Origin: JAJKIP01 sp040509055
GTDB lineage: Bacteria > Bacteroidota > Bacteroidia > Chitinophagales > Chitinophagaceae
Assembly: GCA_040509055.1 (NCBI GenBank)
Contig: JBEVLT010000424.1
Span: 1-20,617 of the forward strand
DNA: 20,617 nucleotides
Direction of reading: 5' to 3'
This document shows positions 7,610 to 15,305 of this stretch, piece by piece. Under the pieces are notes generated by a model. It was given only the letters and a program-made list of their open reading frames with translations. It ran no database searches and was not told the origin of the DNA. The position numbers were made by a program, and so were the translations under genes. Numbering within the stretch: position 1 is the stretch's first letter; every line of letters starts with the position of its first letter.

Positions 7610-9334
7610 TCAGTATTCTATTTTATAATCGATCACATGCCCGTTGGCCCAAAGCTGGTTGCTCTTCACCTCCGTCCGGATCTCCGAAGGAACCGACACA
7701 AGCACCATGGCCTGGTTTCCGCCTATTTCCAGCGATACAGTGCCCTGTACATGTTGGCGGACAATTTTCTTTGATACCAGGTCGTACAGGTTCACAGCCC
7801 GGTCACCGGCATCCACGTTCAGGCTCCGGGTTTCCTGGAAGGGATTGAAGTACAGGTAAACCGGGTAAGTTCTGTCACCAAAAAAATCGGTGGCGTTACA
7901 ATCCAGCTTCAATATCTTTTCTACATTGGTGGTATCCACGATAGCACCCAGCATGCCCACCCAGGCAGATCCATAGGGGCAGATATCGGTCCGGGCTTTT
8001 AATTGCTTTACCTGGTCGCCCACCGCATAAGGACCTTTACCGGCCAGCACTCCTTTAAAGACATGGAACCCGTTGCCATGATCCAGGTCCTTCCGGACGC
8101 CTTCATAGCTGATCACATGCTCCGGATCGCCTTTCCAAGCGCCGCTCGTCTGCCTGTTCAGCGGATGCTCATCTGCATAAAACAACCGGGATGCATTGGC
8201 CAGATGCAATATCCATTTGCCGATGGTGCCGGCATAAGCAGGGTTGTACTTAACGATGGGCATTAATGCTGCCGCCTGCGTGTAGGTGTTCATGGCAAAG
8301 GCATACTGCTCCCATTTCTTCTGGCCGACCAGCCCGTATACATCCTCATCTTCCCATCGCTCCGCTATCACCCCCCACCCGTTCCGGTCGGTATTGTTTC
8401 CGTCAAAGCACCAGTTCAGCATTTTCAATTCATCGTACTGCATGCCCATTTCCGCGTTCATGCGCACGGCGAGGTATGCGCCAAAAGGCAGCATGATCTC
8501 GTAATAGGGTCCCTCTTTTGCCGGACGTTCCTGCAGGAATTGCATACAGGCTTTAGCGGCATCCATGAACGTTTTGTCCTTCCATTTCCGCCAGGCCGCA
8601 AATTGCAGCCAGGCAAGCCCTGCCGCCGCATCCGGCTCCCGCCAGCGCTGGTTATAATAGCCCTGCCCGCTGCTAAAGTTGAACGATGTATAGTTGAAAT
8701 CAGGATAGTCCCGCCCTTTGGATAAGCCTGTAATTACGTTGATCCAGCTTTCCGCATTTGTTCTCATCAGCGGAGCCAGTTCGCTATTGGCGGGATACTG
8801 GTCCACCAGCATGCTGAATGTCATGCCGGGCCAGATCTCGTACCAGAAGCTTCTCCCCGGTTTGCGGTCCACATTGTTCATCACCATGTTTGCCCCGTTG
8901 GCCTTATTGAAAAACTGTTTGCACATGGTTACAAAATCGATCCCGCCCTGGCTGCTTTTATCGATGCCCACCAGGGAAGCGCCCAGTACCGAACCCATCA
9001 CCGGCAATGACTCATAAACAGCTCCTTTGAGCTCCTGGTGCCGCGATCCTACATAGCTGGGCAGGCCGAATGACCGGGTCTGGAAATTGGTATGCGTATC
9101 ATCCCACCAGATCAGCGGCAGCCAGATGCCTTTTGCCCCGGTGTCATACAATAGCTTATCCTGTTTGACCGTGATGGATTTCCAGTCTTTCATTTTATAC
9201 GGCGCAGGGATCGCAGGCATGGATCTTACCAGGTCAATATCTTTTTGCTCCACGGGCGACTGGGCTAATGCCTGTATGCTGCCGGCCAGCAGCAGCGCAA
9301 CAAATAACCGGCTATGCAATAGCTTTTTACTCAT
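7610..9334 (-). CDS. Exported protein of unrecognised family, possible alpha/alpha-toroid glycan-active enzyme
   Basis: A 574-residue protein with a Sec signal peptide (likely cut after ALA, residue 24). I do not recognise the family. Residues about 100-480 are rich in helices and in Trp, Tyr, His and acidic residues, as in (alpha/alpha)-barrel glycosidases and lyases. Conspicuous stretches are FWYEIWPGM (163-171), YYNQRWREPDAAAGLAWLQF (226-245), RWEDEDVYGLVG (326-337) and LDHGNGFHVFKGV (417-429). The last about 90 residues (YLYFNPFQETRSLNV...YDLVSKK...QAMVLVSVP) look like the small beta-domain that ends many glycoside hydrolases. Its start overlaps the previous sulfatase stop as ATGA, so translation is probably coupled. 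The place in the PUL, the export signal and the fold-like pattern suggest a hydrolase or lyase; this is inference, and catalytic residues are not identified. Confidence 0.7.
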   Translation of the reverse strand: MSKKLLHSRLFVALLLAGSIQALAQSPVEQKDIDLVRSMPAIPAPYKMKDWKSITVKQDKLLYDTGAKGIWLPLIWWDDTHTNFQTRSFGLPSYVGSRHQELKGAVYESLPVMGSVLGASLVGIDKSSQGGIDFVTMCKQFFNKANGANMVMNNVDRKPGRSFWYEIWPGMTFSMLVDQYPANSELAPLMRTNAESWINVITGLSKGRDYPDFNYTSFNFSSGQGYYNQRWREPDAAAGLAWLQFAAWRKWKDKTFMDAAKACMQFLQERPAKEGPYYEIMLPFGAYLAVRMNAEMGMQYDELKMLNWCFDGNNTDRNGWGVIAERWEDEDVYGLVGQKKWEQYAFAMNTYTQAAALMPIVKYNPAYAGTIGKWILHLANASRLFYADEHPLNRQTSGAWKGDPEHVISYEGVRKDLDHGNGFHVFKGVLAGKGPYAVGDQVKQLKARTDICPYGSAWVGMLGAIVDTTNVEKILKLDCNATDFFGDRTYPVYLYFNPFQETRSLNVDAGDRAVNLYDLVSKKIVRQHVQGTVSLEIGGNQAMVLVSVPSEIRTEVKSNQLWANGHVIDYKIEY

Positions 9335-10863
9335 TTTTTATTCTCCGGCACGTTCAATTGTTTACGAAGTATGGCCAGCTCCGCGGCCAACCGTTGTTGC
9401 TGCACCGTGTACTCAGGATTGTTGTACACGCTGTGCATCTCGTACGGGTCCCGGCGCAGGTCAAACATTTCCCATTCCCCGATCGTGTAATAATTGATCA
9501 GCTTCAGGCTGTCCATATACACTCCTTCATGCTCCGGCACCCCGTGCACGCCACCTTCGTAATAATGATAATAAAAACTCTTCCGCCAGTCTGCCGGCTT
9601 TTTACCCGCAAAAACGGGCAGCAGGCTCCGCCCCTGCATATCAGCCGGGACTGCCACACCTGCCGCATCGAGAAATGTTTCCGCCATATCCAGGTTGGAG
9701 ACAATGTCTTTATTGACGCTGCCGGGTTTTATTTTACCGGGCCATCGTACCAGCAGGGGCGTGCGGAAAGACTGCTCATACATCCACCGTTTATCGAACC
9801 AGCCATGCTCGCCGAGATAAAAACCCTGGTCGGAGCAAAAAACCACCATGGTATTTTCCGCCAGGTGTTGTTTGTCCAGGTAATCGAGCAACCGGCCCAC
9901 ATTATCATCGATACCGGCTACCACGGACATATAGTCCTGCATATACCGCTGGTATTTCCACCGCGTAAGATCGTCTCCCGACAGCTTGCTTTTATAAAAT
10001 GCTTCGTTCTTCAGGCTATACGCGTCATCCCAGGCTTTCTTCTGGGCATCGTTCATCCTGGCGTAGCTCCTGCCTTTGGGATTATTTCTTGCCGCATCAT
10101 TATACAATTTGTTATCCCCTTCCAGCACCATATCTTTTGCGATCGACATTTTCTGGTTCCTGGCCGCAGACGCCCTGCCGGAATAGTTGTCGAACAAGGT
10201 CGGCGGTTCGGGAAATACATGGTTATCGTATTTGTTCATATACCCCGGCCCGGGTTCCCATTCCCGGTGCGGCGCCTTGAACTGGACCATCAGCATGAAC
10301 GGTTTCGACTTGTCCCTTTGCTGATCCATCCAGTTTATGGCCTTGCCGGTTACAATTTCTTCGGAGTGTCCCTGCGCTATGCTATCCCCTGCTGGTGTAA
10401 TAAAATCCGGGTTATAATAGGAACCCTGGTTCCTCATCACTTCCCAGTGATCGAAACCGGTAGGCTTTGACCCCAGGTGCCATTTGCCGATAATGGCAGT
10501 CTGGTAACCGTTTTGCTGCAACAGCTTCGGGAAGGTTTGCTGGCTGCTGTCAAAATCGCCGCGTTCGTTCCGGTAAAAGCCATTCATATGGCTGTACTTG
10601 CCGGTAAGGATGGTGGCCCGGCTCGGCCCGCAGATAGAATTGGTGACCACGCACCGTGAAAACAGCATGCCCTGCCTGGCCAGCCGGTCGATATTGGGCG
10701 TATTGTTCAATCCAAATCCATAAGCGCTGATCGCCTGGTAAGCCAGGTCATCCGTAAATACGAAGATGATATTCGGCCGCGACGGCTTGGGAACTACCCG
10801 TTCTACCCTGTACCCGGATAGCAGGGGGATCAGAAAGAAAGCAAGCAGGTAATATCGTTTCAT
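9331..10863 (-). CDS. Sulfatase, S1 family, resembling GlcNAc-6-O-sulfatase (S1_11-like)
   Basis: A 510-residue protein from ATG 10863. An upstream in-frame GTG at 10893 would add ten residues, but the signal-like sequence (MKRYYLLAFFLIPLL) begins at 10863; no clear AxA cleavage site follows. Core motifs are FTDDLAYQAISAYG (DD at 38-39), NSICGPSRATILTGKYSHMNG (C78 to become formylglycine), GKWHLG (K127, H129), FKAPHREW (H199) and CSDQGFYLGEHGWFDKRWMYE (D345, Q346, H353, K358). The combination of ICGPSR, SDQG and GEHGWFDKR is typical of the Bacteroidota group that includes the GlcNAc-6-sulfatase BT4656. Exact substrate is inference from motif likeness. It follows the transporter gene by 34 bases and overlaps the next gene by four. 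Confidence 0.93.
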   Translation of the reverse strand: MKRYYLLAFFLIPLLSGYRVERVVPKPSRPNIIFVFTDDLAYQAISAYGFGLNNTPNIDRLARQGMLFSRCVVTNSICGPSRATILTGKYSHMNGFYRNERGDFDSSQQTFPKLLQQNGYQTAIIGKWHLGSKPTGFDHWEVMRNQGSYYNPDFITPAGDSIAQGHSEEIVTGKAINWMDQQRDKSKPFMLMVQFKAPHREWEPGPGYMNKYDNHVFPEPPTLFDNYSGRASAARNQKMSIAKDMVLEGDNKLYNDAARNNPKGRSYARMNDAQKKAWDDAYSLKNEAFYKSKLSGDDLTRWKYQRYMQDYMSVVAGIDDNVGRLLDYLDKQHLAENTMVVFCSDQGFYLGEHGWFDKRWMYEQSFRTPLLVRWPGKIKPGSVNKDIVSNLDMAETFLDAAGVAVPADMQGRSLLPVFAGKKPADWRKSFYYHYYEGGVHGVPEHEGVYMDSLKLINYYTIGEWEMFDLRRDPYEMHSVYNNPEYTVQQQRLAAELAILRKQLNVPENKK

Positions 10864-10897
10864 AGCTGATTCATTGATTTGATCGGTGACCACGGTG

Positions 10898-12136
10898 TCA
10901 CCTGATCTTATAAAACTTAAATGCGAACAGGCAGATCATTGCATAACAGATGATCGGCAGGTAATAGGCGGTGGCGGTGTCGTAATCCGCGACAAGGCCC
11001 ATCAATGGCGGAAACAATGCACCGCCGACCACGCCCATTACAATAAATGAAGAGGCCCGTTGTGTATGCCTGCCCAGGTTTTTTAATCCCAGGCTGAAAA
11101 TGGTAGGGAACATGATGCTGAAGAAAAAGTTGATCATGATCAGCGCGATAAAAGAAGGCCAGCCCCAGTTTTGCGCAACGATCACGCACATTACGATATT
11201 GCCCAGCGCAAAGATGCCGAGCAGCTTATTAGGGGCGATGAACCGCATAAGGTATGTGCCGGCAAACCGCCCGGCCATCATCATCACCATACTCAATGAA
11301 AAGAAATAACCTGCCCGTTCATCGCTCAGGCCCATTTTTTCCGCTCCGTAAATGATAAAGAAAGCCCAGGTGCCGCCCTGTGCCGCCACGCAAAAAAATT
11401 GCGCGACCGCTGCCCATACAAAATGGCGGTGCCGGTGCAAGGGTTTCTCCTTTGCCGGCTGCAGGATAGCGCTGTCGGCCGTTTTTTCCTCAACAGGAGG
11501 ATGCGGATCGGTAAGCGCAGGCACTTTTACAAAGGCAAAAGCGATAGCTACCGCTGAAATGATACAGCCGATGACAATATAAAGCAGCCTGACCGTATAG
11601 AGGTCGTCAGTATGGCCCTGGCCTGTACGGAGGATAAAATAGCTGCCGATCGAAGGACCGATGACGGCGCCAAGCGCATTGAAGGCCTGGGCGAAATTGA
11701 TCCGTTGGTCGCTCGTCGGCTGCGGGCCGAGTGAAGCGATAAACGGATGGGCTACGGTTTCCAGCGTAGCCAGTCCGCAGGCAAGGATGAACAAGGCGAT
11801 CCGGAAAAACCCAAAGGATCCGGCATCCGAGGCCGGTATAAATAAAAAAGCGCCGGCTGCATACAGGAACAATCCCAGCAATACGCCCCGCTTGTACCCG
11901 AACCGTTTCATAAAAAGCCCGGCAGGAATAGCCATGATCGCATAGGCGCCAAAAATGGAAAACTGCACCAGCCCCGATTGCGCCTTGGATACGCTCAATA
12001 CGTTCTGGAAATGCCTGTTGAGCACATCACCCATGGTAATGGCGATGCCCCAAAGCATGAAGAGCGAAGTAACAAAGATGAAAACGATCACGTATTTCTT
12101 CTCCGTAAACTTTGAATTTTGATCAGATTTTGACAT
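10898..12136 (-). CDS. MFS sugar transporter, FHS family (FucP/GluP-like)
   Basis: A 412-residue inner-membrane protein with about 12 hydrophobic segments in two halves joined by a charged cytoplasmic loop (about 208-235). It resembles the fucose:H+ symporter family, which carries L-fucose, glucose, galactose or related sugars with protons. Visible landmarks are LWGIAITMGDVLNRHFQ near the N-terminus and TLETVAHPFIASLGP...RINFAQAFNALG in TM4-5. D37 and E126 appear to line up with D46 and E135 of E. coli FucP, the residues tied to proton and sugar binding. It is the only inner-membrane carrier of the PUL seen here and probably imports the released monosaccharide. The substrate cannot be named from sequence alone. 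Confidence 0.9.
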   Translation of the reverse strand: MSKSDQNSKFTEKKYVIVFIFVTSLFMLWGIAITMGDVLNRHFQNVLSVSKAQSGLVQFSIFGAYAIMAIPAGLFMKRFGYKRGVLLGLFLYAAGAFLFIPASDAGSFGFFRIALFILACGLATLETVAHPFIASLGPQPTSDQRINFAQAFNALGAVIGPSIGSYFILRTGQGHTDDLYTVRLLYIVIGCIISAVAIAFAFVKVPALTDPHPPVEEKTADSAILQPAKEKPLHRHRHFVWAAVAQFFCVAAQGGTWAFFIIYGAEKMGLSDERAGYFFSLSMVMMMAGRFAGTYLMRFIAPNKLLGIFALGNIVMCVIVAQNWGWPSFIALIMINFFFSIMFPTIFSLGLKNLGRHTQRASSFIVMGVVGGALFPPLMGLVADYDTATAYYLPIICYAMICLFAFKFYKIR

Positions 12137-12206
12137 GGCAGAATGAAGGGATCAGTTTCCCGATCGTTTTATGATGGTGAATTGAATATGTAAGCCGGCC
12201 TGCTCA

Positions 12207-13364
12207 TCATGGGGCTACCGGCATGGGATCCGGCGGGGCAGGATGACTGGGATCATAAATAGCTACGGCTACCCGTGAATCTGCACACCCATAATACAGG
12301 AACCATTTCTTTTTAAAATAAACCAACCCTTCAATGAACACGGTACCGTTTACATACTGCCCGCTTTTTTCAAAGCTTTCCATCGGCCGCAGGAAAGGCA
12401 CATCCAGGCGCCCGGTGACCTTTGTAGGATCAGCCAGGTCAAAGAGCACCTGCCCGGCGCAATAGGTATTGGGATGAAACCGCGTGTCCCTTGTGGAATC
12501 GCCCTTGTTCTTTCCGTTGTACAACAGCAAAATACCTTTGCCGGTGATCACAGCGGGCGGGCCGCACTCGGTCAGATGGCTATCGAAATAACCTTTACGC
12601 GGAGAGATCAGGGCTTTCAATTCGCCTTTCTCATCTACCAGCGGCTCCCAGTCGGTCAGGTTGTCGGAGGTGGCGGCATATACGCCCTTTTCTCCCCAAT
12701 ACATCCAGTATTTACCGTTTACTTTGGCGATCACCAGCTTACCACCCGATACTTTCGTCACGATCGAAGCGGATTTGTGCGGCTTATTGAAAAACTTACC
12801 GCCATGCGCTTTTTCGAATATCGGTCCGTGCTTGGTCCAGGTGATCAGGTCTTTGGAAGTAGCCACGCCCAGCCTCGGCACTTTCCGGTTCCACTGCGTA
12901 TAAAACACGACATAGGTCCCGTCTTCTGTTACAGCTACCCGTGGGTCTTCGCAACCGCCCGGCCATTCGAATTCTTTCTGGCTGTCATCGGCCGGGTAAA
13001 ATACAGGGGTGGACCTTCTCTGGAAATGGATCCCGTCCCGGCTTTCTGCATAGCCCAGGCGCGAGGTACGATGGCCGATCTTTACGCCTGTTTTATCCTC
13101 CGCCCGGTACAGCACCACGATCTTCCCGTTTTTCACGACAGCCCCGGGATTGAAGGTGTCATTCGATTCCCAATCCACTTCTTTACCGGTCATCGGGTCC
13201 AGGAAGCGGGTGCTATCATTGGGTGCAATAACCGGGTTGTTTTGCGAAGCCCTTACAAATCCGCCAAGCGCCCAGTCCGGCAGCTTATTTTCTGTCTGTG
13301 CCATGGCAGGAACAGACAAGAGCACGGCAAGGCCTGCCGTTGCCGTTTTAAAAGTGTTTTTCAT
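12207..13364 (-). CDS. Exported glycoside hydrolase family 130 protein
   Basis: A 385-residue protein with a Sec signal peptide (SVPAMA|Q, residue 22). GH130 is a five-bladed beta-propeller family acting on beta-mannosides, as phosphorylases in the cytoplasm or as hydrolases outside it. Seen here: FNPGAVVKNGKIVVLYRAED (71-90), RLGYAESRDGIHF (102-114), the family signature GGCEDPRV (137-143) with D140 as the expected catalytic acid, ECGPPAV (266-272), LLLYNGKN (280-287) and FLYYGCADSRVAVA (355-368). Phosphorylases of the family usually have YHG, with a phosphate-binding His, where this protein has YNG (282-284). That change and the signal peptide favour a hydrolase, in line with exported GH130_3 beta-1,2-mannosidases, but I cannot assign the subfamily. 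It lies 24 bases after an esterase gene, with a 70-base gap before the transporter. Confidence 0.9.
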   Translation of the reverse strand: MKNTFKTATAGLAVLLSVPAMAQTENKLPDWALGGFVRASQNNPVIAPNDSTRFLDPMTGKEVDWESNDTFNPGAVVKNGKIVVLYRAEDKTGVKIGHRTSRLGYAESRDGIHFQRRSTPVFYPADDSQKEFEWPGGCEDPRVAVTEDGTYVVFYTQWNRKVPRLGVATSKDLITWTKHGPIFEKAHGGKFFNKPHKSASIVTKVSGGKLVIAKVNGKYWMYWGEKGVYAATSDNLTDWEPLVDEKGELKALISPRKGYFDSHLTECGPPAVITGKGILLLYNGKNKGDSTRDTRFHPNTYCAGQVLFDLADPTKVTGRLDVPFLRPMESFEKSGQYVNGTVFIEGLVYFKKKWFLYYGCADSRVAVAIYDPSHPAPPDPMPVAP

Positions 13365-13388
13365 TGGTTTGAGTTAGTTAGTGGTGAA

Positions 13389-15302
13389 TTATTTTTTTTC
13401 GTACAGCAGCTCCATGCTGCCGATGGACAAGCTTCCTTTGCGCTGATCGCTTACGGCATAAAACAAGATCACAAAATTGTTCATCCCGCTCATGTTCAGC
13501 TTATTCCCGTTCCTGGATTTCGCCTGCGCAAGACCAGCTGATAGATCGACCGTGATATCCCCGGTTTCGATGGACTTGTCCCTGAGCACATATTGCTCTT
13601 TGGACGGTGTCATCAGCACCAGCGACCAGCCCTGTGCAGACTCCAGCTGCAGGTTGTTGAGCTTAATCACCGGTTTTTTGGCAAAATCCACGTTCAGCAG
13701 GTAAGGACTTTCCACTCCTCCCCGCCCGTTGCGGTTCGTGGATAACGTAACGGTATTATTTTTCACATCCGTTTTTGCAGGTTGTGTTGCAGGCATCCAT
13801 TCCCCGATATCCTTTGCGTCAGCGGTCCAGTGATCGCTCATCTGCACGAGCTTTAATTCACGGCCAGAAGCCAATGCCTGTTCCAGCGTGTCATTGCCCC
13901 AGGCATCCGTCCGGAACGGAGAGGCAGGCAGGCCGGTTTCATTGACCAGGTTGCCGGGTACCGGATTCTCCCCCCACGCATAGCGTACGGCTGCAGGATC
14001 CTTAACAGAAGAATTACTCACGATCACGGCATTTTTTCCTTCCAGGACAGCTTTGGCCGGCTGAAAGATTCCAGTTTTATCAGCGATCACAAATCCCTGC
14101 AGCTCCTTTGCATTGCTGCTTTGCAATGCCTGGCCGCTGAAATATAGCCTGATGGCGCTGCCTGTTTTTTCATACCGCTGGTACACCGGTCCCATTGCCT
14201 CCCTGTCCTTATGTCCGTATACGGTTGACAGTGCCCAGTCGGCTAACCGCTCTCCCACATGCTTCTTATTCCGGGGATGCAGCATGCTTTTATAATCGGT
14301 CTTATCGTAAATGACCGCCATACCGGTATTGGGCACTGATTTCAGCGTGGTTAATTGCGCTTCCTGCACATACCGGTAGGCCACGCTGTTTTCCCAGACC
14401 GGCAGCTGTACAAAAGCAAAGGGGAAATCTCCCTGCTTCCATTCCTTCCGCCAGGATTGTATCAGCAGCGGCAATAAATATTTGTACGAATAACCGTGCA
14501 CGTCCAGGTTGGAATTGGATTCGCCCTGGTACCAGATAGCGCCGCGGATGCCGAAGCCCGCCAGTGAAGCGATAAAATTATCATAACAGGAGCCGGGCTC
14601 CAGCCAGGGTACATACTGACTGTAATCAAGATATTGCCTGGCCCAGGGCAGCTGGCTGAAATATGTCTCCGGTATCCATTTCTGTATAGATGTGCCTCCT
14701 GCCGACTGGTGGATCAGTCCCACCGGCACCTGCTGGTCTTTAAAGATCTCCCTCCCGAAATAATAGGCGACCGCTGAAAATAATTTTACGGAACCGGTAT
14801 CGCATTTCTCCCACAGCGTCGCCCCTTTTTCACGGAACCGGTTATAAAAACGGATCAGCGGGTAGTTCGCTTCCTTTACTTCGCTCTCCCAGTTCACCAC
14901 ACCCGGTATAGCATCGTCCCGATACATCATTTCCATCCGCATATTCGACTGGCCGCTGCATAGCCACACCTCGCCCACAAGCACATCATGCAACACCAGC
15001 GGGGCAGATCCTGCTGCCGTAATGGTCAGGTCCGTACCCTCCGACCGGGCTTCCATGGCATCAAGGTAAGCCATCCAGCTGCCGTCGGGTTTGGCCGTAG
15101 CGCTTGCAGTGACGGAGTTGTAGCTGAGCGTTATTTTATCCCCGGGCTTAGCCGATCCCCACACCGGCACCTTCATCCGGCGCTGCAGTACCATATGATC
15201 GGCAAATACTGCGGCTACTTTCAGCTGGGCCAGGCCAATGAAAAAAACATGCAGTGCAGCCACCAGACATAGCAGGCTGCGCAGGATTGATTTAGTTTCC
15301 AT
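13389..15302 (-). CDS. Sialate O-acetylesterase-family (SGNH) carbohydrate esterase with C-terminal beta domain
   Basis: A 637-residue exported protein. A signal peptide (about 1-25) is followed by the family's N-terminal beta-domain (QLKVAAVFADHMVLQRRMKV...), then the SGNH esterase core: EVWLCSGQSNM with nucleophile S119, HQSAGGTSIQKW (198-209), IWYQGES (256-262) and MLHPRNKKHVGERLA with catalytic His H342. Members remove O-acetyl groups from sialic acid or, in many PULs, from other sugars; no sialidase is present here, so a non-sialic substrate is likely. Residues about 495-637 form an extra beta-rich domain with the look of a carbohydrate-binding module, different from that of the neighbouring esterase. 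The gene begins three bases after the stop of its paralog, which suggests an old tandem duplication and coupled translation. Confidence 0.92.
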   Translation of the reverse strand: METKSILRSLLCLVAALHVFFIGLAQLKVAAVFADHMVLQRRMKVPVWGSAKPGDKITLSYNSVTASATAKPDGSWMAYLDAMEARSEGTDLTITAAGSAPLVLHDVLVGEVWLCSGQSNMRMEMMYRDDAIPGVVNWESEVKEANYPLIRFYNRFREKGATLWEKCDTGSVKLFSAVAYYFGREIFKDQQVPVGLIHQSAGGTSIQKWIPETYFSQLPWARQYLDYSQYVPWLEPGSCYDNFIASLAGFGIRGAIWYQGESNSNLDVHGYSYKYLLPLLIQSWRKEWKQGDFPFAFVQLPVWENSVAYRYVQEAQLTTLKSVPNTGMAVIYDKTDYKSMLHPRNKKHVGERLADWALSTVYGHKDREAMGPVYQRYEKTGSAIRLYFSGQALQSSNAKELQGFVIADKTGIFQPAKAVLEGKNAVIVSNSSVKDPAAVRYAWGENPVPGNLVNETGLPASPFRTDAWGNDTLEQALASGRELKLVQMSDHWTADAKDIGEWMPATQPAKTDVKNNTVTLSTNRNGRGGVESPYLLNVDFAKKPVIKLNNLQLESAQGWSLVLMTPSKEQYVLRDKSIETGDITVDLSAGLAQAKSRNGNKLNMSGMNNFVILFYAVSDQRKGSLSIGSMELLYEKK

Positions 15303-15305
15303 CGG

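Noticed and set aside
12137..12206. The 70-base gap between GH130 and the transporter, examined for an internal promoter or terminator
   Set aside because: No TAnnTTTG-like -7 element and no stem followed by a T-run was seen on the minus strand.
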